Below, in pieces: positions 18,242 through 26,427 of a stretch of 64,000 nt of DNA. The notes beneath the pieces were generated by a model. The model saw only the letters and a list, made by a program, of their open reading frames with translations, was not told where the DNA came from and searched no databases. This DNA comes from Sphaerisporangium sp. TRM90804. Its GTDB lineage: Bacteria; Actinomycetota; Actinomycetes; Streptosporangiales; Streptosporangiaceae. The stretch is from contig NZ_JARWAC010000009.1 of assembly GCF_029846175.1 (NCBI RefSeq), positions 424,713 through 488,712 on the forward strand, in the 5' to 3' direction. The position numbers and the translations under genes were made by a program. The stretch's first letter is position 1. Each line of letters begins with the position of its first letter.

Positions 18242-20145
18242 CGCCGGAGCTTGGCCCCAGCACGCCGGGGAGACCGGGGCGCCGGGACACCGGTCCCCTC
18301 AGCGGCGGGTACGGGGGCCGGTACGGCGGCGGGGTGTTCGGGCCGCGTGAGGGCGCTCGCGGCCGGGACGGGCCGCGCCTCGCCGTCCCCTGGCCGCTCC
18401 GGGGCCTCTCCGGAGGAGGTGGCGGCCAGGCGCGCGCGGGTGACGGCCGAGCGCACGGCCGAGAGCGAGGCCACCCGCACGTCGGCGTCGGTGCCGGCCC
18501 CCCAGAACGTCACCCCGTCCACGCGGCACTCCCCGTACACCACGAGCTCCCCCTCGGGCCCGTCGTCCCCCGCGGCCCCCCAGGAGGTGCGGTGGACGGC
18601 CCGTACGTCCACCCCCCACTCCCCCAGCGCGGTCCGCACGTCGTTCAGCACGTCCGCCCTCGTGACCCCGGCGTCGAACCGCTCCCCGTCGATGTGCAGG
18701 TCGGCCGACACGGTCTTGCCGGCGAAGACGAGCGGCACGGGCAGCATCGGGTACTCGAAGTACTCGCGGTCGAAGAGCCGCCCAACACCCTCAGGCGTGA
18801 TCTCCCCGCCCTCGGCGTCGGCGTGCGCCTGCACCGCGCGGGCGAAGTCGGCCTGCATGCCGCGCGGCAGGTTCAGCCCGTGCCAGGCGTTCATGACGTA
18901 GGCCACGCCGCCCTTGCCCGACTGGCTGTTGATGCGGACGACCGCCTCGTAGGTGCGGCCGACGTCGCGCGGGTCGAGCGGGAGGTAGGGCACCTCCCAC
19001 GGCAGCTCGCCGGACGGGACGCCGGTCTCGGCGGCCTGGGCCTCCAGCGCGTCGAAGCCCTTCTTGATGGCGTCCTGGTGCGAGCCGGAGAAGGCCGTGT
19101 AGACCAGGTCGCCGCCGTAGGGATGGCGCGGGTGCACCGGCATCTCGTTGCAGCGCTCGACGGTCCGGCGCACGTGGGTCAGGTCGGAGAAGTCGATCCC
19201 GGGGTCGACGCCCTGGGACAGCAGGTTGAGCCCGAGCGTGACCAGGCAGACGTTGCCGGCGCGCTCCCCGTTGCCGAACAGGCAGCCCTCGACGCGCTGG
19301 GCGCCGGCGAGCAGGGCCAGCTCCGACGAGGCGACCCCGGTGCCCCGGTCGTTGTGCGGGTGGATCGACAGGCAGACGTGCTCGCGGCGCGACAGGTTGC
19401 GGTCCAGCCATTCGACGCGGTCGGCGAACACGTTCGGCATCGAGCGCTCGACGGTGGTGGGGAAGTTGAGGATGATCTCCCGCCCGGCCTCAGGCTGCCA
19501 GACGTCCATGACCGCCTCGCAGACCTCCAGGGAGAAGTCCAGCTCGGTCTCGTTGAAGAGCTCGGGAGAGTACTCGAAGCCGACGTCGCAGCCGACCAGC
19601 GTCTTGTCGGCGTACTTCATCAGCAGGCGGGTGCCGTTCACCGCCAGGTCCTTGCACTCGTCGCGGCTCATCCCGAACACGACCCGCCGGAACAGCGGCG
19701 AGGTCGCGTTGTACAGGTGCACGGTGGCGCTCCTGGCCCCCTCCAGGCTCTGCACCGTGCGCCGGATCAGCTCGTCGCGCGCCTGCACCAGGACGGAGAT
19801 GCGCACGTCGTCGGGGATCAGGTCGCCCTCGATGAGACTGCGCACGAAGGTGAAGTCGTCCTGGCTCGCGACCGGGAACCCCACCTCGATCTCCCGGTAT
19901 CCCATGGCGACGAGCAGCTCGAACATCGCCATCTTGCGCTCGGGGCTCATGGGGCTGGCGAGCGACTGGTTCCCGTCGCGCAGGTCGGTGGACAGCCAGC
20001 GCGGGGCGGAGGTGATGGTCCTGCCCGGCCAGCGCCGATCGGCGAGGTCCACGGGCGGGAGCGGCCTGTAGCGGCCCGAGGCTCGCGCCGGCGTCCTCGC
20101 GGTATCGAGCAGGCGCCCTTGGCCGGCGCGGTTCACGATCGTCAC
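18238..20145 (-). CDS. 2-isopropylmalate synthase-like enzyme (LeuA paralogue)
   Basis: 635 residues, GTG start. The catalytic TIM barrel is intact: LRDGNQ near the N-terminus, EIEVGFP, the metal-binding HPHNDRG, and LFGNGERAGN. Family members condense acetyl-CoA with a 2-oxo acid, in leucine synthesis 2-oxoisovalerate. Two features differ from housekeeping actinobacterial LeuA as I recall it: the conserved ALIDPM after GNQ reads SLASPM, and the C-terminal LeuA dimer/allosteric domain lacks the usual GNGP-type loop (here HIDGERFDAGV), suggesting loss of leucine feedback. No leuB, leuC or leuD is nearby. Its neighbours are a non-catalytic HIUase-like gene (96 bp upstream), a peptide gene and SARP/LAL regulators, so a chain-elongating role in specialised metabolism is inferred; plain leucine synthesis remains possible. 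Confidence 0.8.
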   Translation of the reverse strand: MTIVNRAGQGRLLDTARTPARASGRYRPLPPVDLADRRWPGRTITSAPRWLSTDLRDGNQSLASPMSPERKMAMFELLVAMGYREIEVGFPVASQDDFTFVRSLIEGDLIPDDVRISVLVQARDELIRRTVQSLEGARSATVHLYNATSPLFRRVVFGMSRDECKDLAVNGTRLLMKYADKTLVGCDVGFEYSPELFNETELDFSLEVCEAVMDVWQPEAGREIILNFPTTVERSMPNVFADRVEWLDRNLSRREHVCLSIHPHNDRGTGVASSELALLAGAQRVEGCLFGNGERAGNVCLVTLGLNLLSQGVDPGIDFSDLTHVRRTVERCNEMPVHPRHPYGGDLVYTAFSGSHQDAIKKGFDALEAQAAETGVPSGELPWEVPYLPLDPRDVGRTYEAVVRINSQSGKGGVAYVMNAWHGLNLPRGMQADFARAVQAHADAEGGEITPEGVGRLFDREYFEYPMLPVPLVFAGKTVSADLHIDGERFDAGVTRADVLNDVRTALGEWGVDVRAVHRTSWGAAGDDGPEGELVVYGECRVDGVTFWGAGTDADVRVASLSAVRSAVTRARLAATSSGEAPERPGDGEARPVPAASALTRPEHPAAVPAPVPAAEGTGVPAPRSPRRAGAKLRR

Positions 20146-20241
20146 AGTCGGGTTCCCTTCTTCCCTTGCCGGCCCCGGACGCCACGTGCCGTTCCGGATC
20201 GACTGGGGCCGGGACCGGCCGTTGGCAGCGAGAACCGCGGA

Positions 20242-20577
20242 TCACGCGATCCTGAAATGCGTCGAATAGGAATACGGAGAAAGCATTACCTGAATCTGGT
20301 AGGTGTTCGTCTCGTCCTGCATTCTGAAGGTCACGATTATCTCGGGATAAGCCGCGCTCAGGCCCAGGCCGACGAAGTAATAGTCGCTGTCGAAGACGAT
20401 GCGGTAGAGCCCGCGCTCGAACTTCTTGTCCCGCCATTCCTCGATACGGCCTTTGCTGTCCGTCTCCGCGTCCGCGATGTCGTGCCAGCAGCCGTCGCCG
20501 TCACGCTCCAGGCGTGCCCGCACTCCGGCGGCCGACCGGCCGTAAACGCTGTCCAGGGCCTGTGCAGTAATACTCAT
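20242..20577 (-). CDS. Transthyretin/HIUase-fold protein lacking catalytic residues
   Basis: 111 residues, the usual length of 5-hydroxyisourate hydrolase (HIUase). The fold-defining pieces are present: LDSVYGRSA at the N-terminus, a KGRIEEW strand, an FDSDYYFVGLG segment and LSPYSYST near the end. The catalytic residues are not: the first-strand His reads Gln (ITAQALD), the later HYH-type motif reads TYQIQ, and the C-terminal YRGS hallmark reads HFRIA. It is therefore unlikely to hydrolyse hydroxyisourate. No urate oxidase or other purine gene is nearby. It precedes the LeuA paralogue by 96 bp on the same strand, so both probably share a promoter in the 20578-21083 region. It may be a binding or structural protein, or an enzyme with altered chemistry. 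No strong Shine-Dalgarno precedes the ATG. Confidence 0.75.
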   Translation of the reverse strand: MSITAQALDSVYGRSAAGVRARLERDGDGCWHDIADAETDSKGRIEEWRDKKFERGLYRIVFDSDYYFVGLGLSAAYPEIIVTFRMQDETNTYQIQVMLSPYSYSTHFRIA

Positions 20578-20795
20578 TGGAGGACACCTATCTACCGCGC
20601 CCGCTGTGACGGACAGCTCTCCCTCTATCGCGACCCGCACCGATCGCCGACGGCGCCCCGTGCGCGACCACCCGAGCTGACGGACGGCCATTTCCGTACA
20701 TCCGGTTGGACCGTCCTGACCCGCCGCGCTGGGACCGGGGCGGGGGCCCGGCTTCGCCCTCGGTCCCGGTCTTTCGAGGAGAGTGGCGCAGCCCT
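20578..20795 (-). promoter_or_regulatory. Leader/promoter region of the HIUase-like - LeuA-like pair
   Basis: Non-coding DNA upstream of the minus-strand pair. It holds isolated heptamer-like words CTATCTA (20588) and CTATCGC (20625) related to the repeats at 20796-20834, and no convincing gene. Confidence 0.35.
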
Positions 20796-20834
20796 CTATC
20801 ACCCCTCTTTCGTTCCGCTATCGCCGGCTATCGC
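20796..20834 (+). promoter_or_regulatory. Candidate SARP box: four direct heptamers
   Basis: CTATCAC (20796), CTTTCGT (20807), CTATCGC (20818) and CTATCGC (20828) lie on one strand at steps of 11, 11 and 10 bp; a further CTATCGT stands at 20873. SARP activators bind heptameric direct repeats separated by 4 bp, so the form fits. The site is in the divergent region between the HIUase-like gene and the small peptide gene, next to an AfsR-like SARP gene. Confidence 0.5.
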
Positions 20835-21083
20835 GGACCGGCCCGGAGGGCGCCCAGCCCCAGCTCAGCCCGCTATCGTCGCTGCCCCGCAGGTGGCGTC
20901 GCCACCCCGTGCGCGACCGTGCCGGACCCTGCGGCGGGACGGCCCGCCGATACGGCGGACCAGGCGATGGCGAAGGAAAAGCGAATCGATAGGAATCGAA
21001 TGGCGGCGGTCCATACGTTGTCCGGTGTCGGCTTGCTTCAGGGGGAGCACGCTCCTTCGCGTCACGATGAAGAGGTCATGAGA

Positions 21084-21239
21084 ATGAACGCTCAGATCCC
21101 GATCGCCGCCCCGTTCCACAGCGCGTCCGCCGTTTCCCCCGTCCCGGCCGTCCCGGGAAGCCGTGTCCGCGCCGGCTCCCGGACCCGCGCCGCCTCCGCC
21201 GCGGCGGCCGCCTCGGGCAGCAACACCCCCTGGGGCTGA
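21084..21239 (+). CDS. Small Ala/Ser-rich peptide gene, possible precursor peptide
   Basis: 51 residues: MNAQIPIAAPFHSASAVSP at the start, a middle with four Arg and many Ala/Ser, and the end SGSNTPWG. An AAGAGG Shine-Dalgarno lies 7 bp before the ATG (an in-frame ATG at 21078 would be too close to it). A strong hairpin terminator begins 15 bp after the stop, so the gene appears to be an independent short transcription unit. No signal peptide or membrane helix is seen. No family is recognised. A short peptide with a distinct C-terminus next to regulators and unusual enzymes could be the precursor of a modified peptide or a signal, but no dedicated RiPP-modifying enzyme is visible; that role is inference. 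Confidence 0.5.
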   Translation: MNAQIPIAAPFHSASAVSPVPAVPGSRVRAGSRTRAASAAAAASGSNTPWG

Positions 21240-21254
21240 CCCTTTTCCCCCTCC

Positions 21255-21281
21255 GGTCCCGGGTGTTCCGGCCCCGGGACC
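21255..21281 (+). terminator. Hairpin terminator of the small peptide gene
   Basis: GGTCCCGGG (21255-21263) pairs perfectly with CCCGGGACC (21273-21281) over a 9-nt loop, 15 bp after the stop codon. No U-tract. Confidence 0.6.
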
Positions 21282-21652
21282 GCGCCCTCCCGACCGGTGC
21301 CGGTCGACATCGCCCCGTGGACGGCAACCTTCCCATATCGGACATTTCTTCAGATATGGTGTCAATTGTGCGCTGACACTCGGTTGCACATGCAAACAGT
21401 GCAGGAAGTCAAAAGAGTCTTCACACCGTCTATAGATCCGAAACACGTATAGCTGTACGATTCAGACATAAGTGGACATCGCCATACGTGACCATCTCGC
21501 GCCTGTCGGTATTGAGACGCAGGTTGTCACGATCCGGCCAATGGTGGTGTCGTTACGGGGCGGATCTCCTGGAACCACGCACCTGTTACCGCTCGCATCG
21601 GAGGGTGAGCACTTCCTGACGGGGGGCCGCGCGCTTGGGCGAGGAGATACGG
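21282..21652 (+). promoter_or_regulatory. AT-rich upstream region of the AfsR-like regulator
   Basis: About 370 bp without a gene. Bases 21330-21490 are much richer in A and T than the surroundings (for example GTCTATAGATCCG and CACGTATAGCTG), typical of a long actinomycete control region. A GAGGAG Shine-Dalgarno stands 6 bp before the GTG at 21653. I cannot pick one promoter. Confidence 0.5.
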
Positions 21653-24600
21653 GTGAAATTCGGGATTCTGGGGCCTCTTGACGTGTCGGCGGGCAGCCAC
21701 CGCCTCGACCTCGGAGGGATCAGACAGCAGATCGTGCTGGCCGTCCTGTTGCTCGACGCCAACCGGGTGGTCACCATCGGCCGCCTCATGGAAGCCCTCT
21801 ACGGCGACGACCCGCCCACCACGGCCCGCGCGCAGGTGCAGATCTGCATCTCGTCGCTGCGGCGCCTGTTCGCCACCGCCGGCAGCCCGAACGTGATCGT
21901 CACCCAGTCGCTCGGCTACACCCTGCAGGTCCCGGCGGACGACATCGACGTCCAGCGGTTCCAGAACCTCGTCCAGCGGGCCCGGCGGGCCCGGGAGGCG
22001 CGCAACGCCAACGAGGCGATCATGCACTACCGCGAGGCGCTGCTGTTGTGGCGGGGGCCCGCGCTCGACGGCATCGAGAGCCGGCTCGTGCAGTCGGCGG
22101 CCAACAGGCTCACCGAGAACCGGATCGCCGCGCACGAGGACTGCGTCCAGCTCGAACTCGACATCGGCCGCCACCACGAGCTGGTCGGCGAGCTCACCGA
22201 GCTGGTCGAGCAGCATCCGCTCAGGGAGCGCCTGCGCGGCCAGCTCATGACCGCCCTGTACCGCTCGGGGCGCCAGGCGGAGGCGCTGCAGGTCTACCGC
22301 AGCGCCCGCCGGGCGATGATCGAGGAGCTCGGCATCGAGCCGAACGAGCGGCTCCAGCGGCTGGAGCACGCGATCCTCACCTCCGACGAGAGCCTGGATC
22401 TGCCGGTGGCGCCGCCCCGCAGACCCGAGACGCCGGCCCCCACCCAGGCTCCCGCGCCCAGCGTCCCGAACGTGCCGGGCATGCTGCCCACCGACATCGC
22501 CGACTTCACCGGGCGCGCCAAGCAGATCGAGGACATCCGGCAACGGCTGATCGTGGCCACCGAGGACCACTCGCGGTTCGCCGTCCCCATCATCGTGATC
22601 GTCGGCAAGCCGGGGGTCGGGAAGTCGACCATCGCGGTGCACGCCTCCCACAGCATCGCCTCCCGCTTCCCCGACGGCCAGCTCTACGCAGCGCTCCATG
22701 GCGCCACGTCGCGGCTGATCAGCCCGATGCAGGTGCTCGAACGCTTCCTGCGCGTGCTGGGGGTGCCCGGCACCGCCATCCCCGACGAGCTGGAGGAACG
22801 GGCGGAGATGTACCGCTCGCTGCTGGCCGACCGCAGGATGCTCATCGTGCTGGACGACGCCGGCAGCGAGAGCCAGGTGCTCCCGCTGCTGCCCGGCAAC
22901 CCGGCCTCGGCCGTGGTCATCACCTGCCGGGGCCGGCTGGCCGGGCTGGCGGGCGCCACCCACCTGGACGTGGACACCTTCGACTCCGACCAGTCGGTCG
23001 ACCTGCTGGCCCGCATCGCCGGGGCCGAGCGCGTGCGCTCGGAGGTCGAGGCGGCCGAGGCGCTGGCCGACCTGTGCGGGCACCTGCCGCTGGCGCTGCG
23101 CATCGCCGGCGCGAGGCTGGCCGCGCGGCCGCACTGGAGCATCGAGCAGCTGCTCGGCCGCCTGGAGGACGAGACCCGGCGCCTGGACGAGCTCAAACAC
23201 GGCGACATGGGGATCAGGGCGAGCATCACCCTCACCTACGAGAGCGTCAGCGAGGACGCCAGGCGGCTGTTCCGGCGGCTGACCATCCTGGAGTCCCCGG
23301 TCTTCTCCGCCTGGGTCAGCGCCGCCCTGCTCGACCAGCCCCTGGCCGACGCGCACGACGTGCTCGACGACCTGGCCGACGCCCAGCTCATCGAGACCAC
23401 CGGCGTCGGGTACGGCATGCACAGCCAGTACCGGTTCCACGACCTGATCCGGGTCTTCGCCAGGGAACGCCTGGCCGCCGAGGAGACCTCCGGGGAGCGC
23501 AACGCCGCGCTCGGCCGGGTGCTCGGCGGCCTGCTGTTCCTGGCCGAGGCGGCGCACCGCCGCGAGTACGGCGGAGACTACGTGCAGATCCACGGCCCCG
23601 CGCCCCGCTGGCCGCTCCCGGAGAAGCTGGTGGGGCAGCTCGTCGCCTCGCCGCTGCAGTGGTACGAGCGCGAGCGCCCGACGCTGGTGTGCGGCATCAG
23701 GCAGGCGGCGCAGGCGGGGATGGTCCAGCTCTGCTGGGACCTGGCGATCAGCGCGGTGACGCTGTTCGAGTCCCGGGTCTACCTGGACGACTGGCGGGAG
23801 ACCCACGAGATCGCGCTGACGGCCGCCCGGAACGCCGGCGACCTGCGCGGTCAGGCGGCGATGCTGTACTCCCGTGGCTCGCTGTACATCGCGCAGCAGA
23901 GGTTCGGCGACGCGCGGGCCGACCTGGAGAAGGCGGTCCAGCTGTTCACCGAGGTCGCCGACGACCAGGGCACGGCCCTGGTGATCCGCAACATCGGGTT
24001 CCTCGACCGGGTGGGCGGGCGGTTCGACGACGCCGAGGCCCATTACAAACGGGCCCTGAAAATCTTCAACGACACCGGCGACCAGGTCGCGTCGGCCTAC
24101 GTTCTGCACAACCTGGCCCAGCTCCGGCTGGAGTCCGGCGACCAGCCCGGGGCCCAGCGCCTGCTCACCGACGCGCTGGAGCTGAGCCGCAGCACCGGCA
24201 GCAGGCGGGTCGAGGCGCAGGTGCTGCACCGGATAGGCGAGACCTACCTGCAGTCGGGACAGTCGGCGCTGGCGGTCGAGGTGCTCAACGAGGCACTGGT
24301 CGTGGTGCGGAACATCGGCGATCCGACGGGGGAGGCATACGTACTGCACGCGCTCGGCGTCGCCCGGCTCCGGCGAGGGGAGCTGGCCGAGGCCGAGAGC
24401 GCGCTGCGCAGGTCGCTGCTGCTGGCCAGCACGGCGAACGAGCAGCTCGTGGAGGCGCGGGTGCAGCTCGCGCTGGGCGAGCTGGCGATGGCGCAGCGGG
24501 ACACCTCCGACGCGATCCTGCACTACGAGCAGGCGCTGACCCTGTTCGCCCGGATCCAGATGAGCCTGCAGGAGGCGCGGACCCTGATCCTGCTCAGCGA

Positions 24601-24748
24601 CGTCTACCAGGCGGTGGGCGACGAGGAGTCGGCCCGCGACGCGCTGGCCCAGGGACTGGCCCTGACCGAGCGGATGGACCCGGTGGTCGCGTCCCAGATG
24701 CGCGCCAACATCACCCGCCTGCTGACCGCCCGGGACTTCCCCACCTGA
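21653..24748 (+). CDS. AfsR-type SARP regulator (wHTH-BTAD, NB-ARC, TPR)
   Basis: 1031 residues from the GTG at 21653 (VKFGILGPLDV), 6 bp after GAGGAG; a TTG at 21635 is open but has no such site. Domains: OmpR-type winged helix (residues 1-95), BTAD (about 100-245, with EELGIEPNERLQRLE at its end), a Pro-rich hinge, an NB-ARC ATPase with Walker A GKPGVGKST and a MLIVLDDA Walker B, and C-terminal TPR repeats (about 730-1020). This is the full AfsR layout: SARP DNA binding coupled to an ATP switch. Direct heptamer repeats of SARP type lie upstream of the LeuA-like/HIUase-like pair and of the LAL gene, so it is the likely local master activator. No neighbouring kinase or afsS was found. Confidence 0.92.
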   Translation: MKFGILGPLDVSAGSHRLDLGGIRQQIVLAVLLLDANRVVTIGRLMEALYGDDPPTTARAQVQICISSLRRLFATAGSPNVIVTQSLGYTLQVPADDIDVQRFQNLVQRARRAREARNANEAIMHYREALLLWRGPALDGIESRLVQSAANRLTENRIAAHEDCVQLELDIGRHHELVGELTELVEQHPLRERLRGQLMTALYRSGRQAEALQVYRSARRAMIEELGIEPNERLQRLEHAILTSDESLDLPVAPPRRPETPAPTQAPAPSVPNVPGMLPTDIADFTGRAKQIEDIRQRLIVATEDHSRFAVPIIVIVGKPGVGKSTIAVHASHSIASRFPDGQLYAALHGATSRLISPMQVLERFLRVLGVPGTAIPDELEERAEMYRSLLADRRMLIVLDDAGSESQVLPLLPGNPASAVVITCRGRLAGLAGATHLDVDTFDSDQSVDLLARIAGAERVRSEVEAAEALADLCGHLPLALRIAGARLAARPHWSIEQLLGRLEDETRRLDELKHGDMGIRASITLTYESVSEDARRLFRRLTILESPVFSAWVSAALLDQPLADAHDVLDDLADAQLIETTGVGYGMHSQYRFHDLIRVFARERLAAEETSGERNAALGRVLGGLLFLAEAAHRREYGGDYVQIHGPAPRWPLPEKLVGQLVASPLQWYERERPTLVCGIRQAAQAGMVQLCWDLAISAVTLFESRVYLDDWRETHEIALTAARNAGDLRGQAAMLYSRGSLYIAQQRFGDARADLEKAVQLFTEVADDQGTALVIRNIGFLDRVGGRFDDAEAHYKRALKIFNDTGDQVASAYVLHNLAQLRLESGDQPGAQRLLTDALELSRSTGSRRVEAQVLHRIGETYLQSGQSALAVEVLNEALVVVRNIGDPTGEAYVLHALGVARLRRGELAEAESALRRSLLLASTANEQLVEARVQLALGELAMAQRDTSDAILHYEQALTLFARIQMSLQEARTLILLSDVYQAVGDEESARDALAQGLALTERMDPVVASQMRANITRLLTARDFPT

Positions 24749-24758
24749 ACCCCGCCCG

Positions 24759-24779
24759 CCGCCCGCCCCCCGAGGGCGG
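24759..24779. terminator. Candidate terminator between convergent genes
   Basis: CCGCCC (24759-24764) pairs with GGGCGG (24774-24779), extended outward by imperfect GCCCG/CGGGC. It lies just after the AfsR-like stop and before the convergent LacI gene. Confidence 0.4.
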
Positions 24780-24914
24780 CCGGGCGTGGCAGGGAAGGCG
24801 CGGGAAGGGCGCGCGCGGGCAGCGGGACCGAGGTGTGGCGTGCGGGCGGGCGCGTCGGAGAGCGCGGCACACCAGACGGTGCGCGCGAGCTGCGCGCCGG
24901 AGGGGACGGGCGGG

Positions 24915-25955
24915 TCAGAGGGCCACGGCGGCGACGGCCGCCAGGGTGCGGACCTTGGCCGGGGCGGTGGAGCCGCGGACGACGAGCTCGGGCTCGAAGA
25001 GCAGCTCCTCGGCCGTGACCGGCGCGCCCTCGATCTGGCCGACCAGCAGCGTCACCGCCGCGCGGCCGACCGCCTCGATGGGCTGGCGCACCGTGGTGAG
25101 CGGCGGGTTGGTGCAGTTCATGAACGCCGAGTCGTCGAAGCCGACCACCGAGACGTCCTGCGGCACGGACATGCCGAGGCGGCGCACCGCGCGGATGGCG
25201 CCGAGCGCCAGGGGGTCGCTGGCGCAGATGATGCCGGTGATCCCGTCGCGGACCAGCCGGGTGGCGACCGCCTGGCCGCCCTCAAGGGAGAACAGGCTGC
25301 GCTCGACGGCCGTGGGGCCGATCGGCACCCCGGCGCTCCTGGCGGCCGCGGTGAAGGCCTCCAGCTTGCGGCGCGAGGGCATGTGGTCGGCCGGGCCGAG
25401 CACCAGGCCGATGCGCTCGTGGCCGAGCGAGGTGAGGTGGCTGAAGGCCTGCTCGACCGCGACGGCGTCGTCGGTCGCCACGCAGGGGCAGCCCAGGGCC
25501 TCGCTGGCGGCGTTGACCAGCACGACGGGCAGCCGCAGCTCGCGCAGGCGGTGGTAGTGCTCGTGCGGCGCGTCGGCCTCGGCGTAGTGGCCGCCGGCGA
25601 ACACCACCCCGGAGACCTGCTGCTCCAGCAGCATCTCGACGTAGTCGGACTCCGACAGACCGCCCGCGGTGCGCGTGCACAGAACCGGCGTGAAGCCGCG
25701 CTGGGCGAGGGCGCCGCCGACGACCTCGGCCAGCGCCGGGAAGATCGGATTGCCCAGCTCGGGCAGCACGAGGCCCACCAGCCGGGCACGCTCGCCCCGC
25801 AGCTGGGTGGGGCGCTCGTAGCCCAGCACGTCGAGCGCCGTCAGCACGGCCGCGCGGGTGGAATCCGAAACACCCGGTTTGCCGTTCAGCACCCGGCTCA
25901 CCGTGGCTTCGCTGACGCCAACCTTCTTCGCAACTTCCGCAAGACGCCGTGTCAC
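24915..25955 (-). CDS. LacI-family transcriptional regulator
   Basis: 346 residues from the GTG at 25955 (VTRRLAEVAKKVGVSEATVS). The LacI helix-turn-helix and hinge (VSRVLNGKPGVSDSTR) occupy residues 1-58, followed by a periplasmic-binding-type effector domain with LVGLVLPELGNPIFPAL, SLGHERIGLV and DVSVVGFDDSAF. Such proteins are usually sugar-responsive repressors. No sugar operon adjoins it: the neighbours are an AfsR-like regulator (convergent) and a PucR-type regulator 470 bp upstream. Its effector and targets are unknown. An upstream start at 26069 would add residues with no family match and is rejected. Confidence 0.92.
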   Translation of the reverse strand: MTRRLAEVAKKVGVSEATVSRVLNGKPGVSDSTRAAVLTALDVLGYERPTQLRGERARLVGLVLPELGNPIFPALAEVVGGALAQRGFTPVLCTRTAGGLSESDYVEMLLEQQVSGVVFAGGHYAEADAPHEHYHRLRELRLPVVLVNAASEALGCPCVATDDAVAVEQAFSHLTSLGHERIGLVLGPADHMPSRRKLEAFTAAARSAGVPIGPTAVERSLFSLEGGQAVATRLVRDGITGIICASDPLALGAIRAVRRLGMSVPQDVSVVGFDDSAFMNCTNPPLTTVRQPIEAVGRAAVTLLVGQIEGAPVTAEELLFEPELVVRGSTAPAKVRTLAAVAAVAL

Positions 25956-26427
25956 GCTGCAAGCGTACTGTAAAAAACTACGCAAGCACCTGACAATCTC
26001 ACGATTCGATATACGGCCCCGCTCAACCGCCTCCGGGCCGGCCCCGGGAGGGCTATGGCGGATCACCACAGCTAGTCTCGCGATGACTTGACGGCGCGCG
26101 TCAGATGGACCGTTCCGTCGAACCCGGCCACCTGTGCGGACCCGCCCGACCAGCGCCGGAGGACCCCGCTTAACACGCCGGAAATATTACGCAATCCCGT
26201 CGCCTTCTTGCGGGCGGCCTTGCGTAACCGGCCGACCGGCCCCCAAGCACCCCGAATACCGCTGCCGGCCTGGGCGAAGGCGCGCGTGACCCCTCTTCGA
26301 AAGGACGCCGGCCCGAGATCGGGACGGCTCAGGAGACGAGACCCTGCGACGGCATGAGCCCCGCTCCCCGGAGACGACGAACCCGGGCGGGACGACGGCG
26401 GGTGACCCGAGACACGGCGGGCCCCGG
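25956..26427 (-). promoter_or_regulatory. Gene-free region with LacI promoter
   Basis: 472 bp. The end next to the LacI gene (25960-26020) is AT-rich (GTACTGTAAAAAACTACGC) and should hold its promoter. Bases 26072-26350 keep an open minus frame with poor third-position bias and two TTA codons; I do not call it. An inverted repeat GTGACC (26402-26407) / GGTCAC (26426-26431) overlaps the end of the next gene and may be part of a terminator. Confidence 0.4.

Noticed and set aside
21527..24523. 998-codon minus-strand open frame over the AfsR-like gene
   Set aside because: Shadow; the plus strand has full SARP, NB-ARC and TPR domains.
26072..26355. Open minus frame in the gap before the PucR-type gene
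   Set aside because: Weak third-position bias, two TTA codons, no Shine-Dalgarno and no motif.
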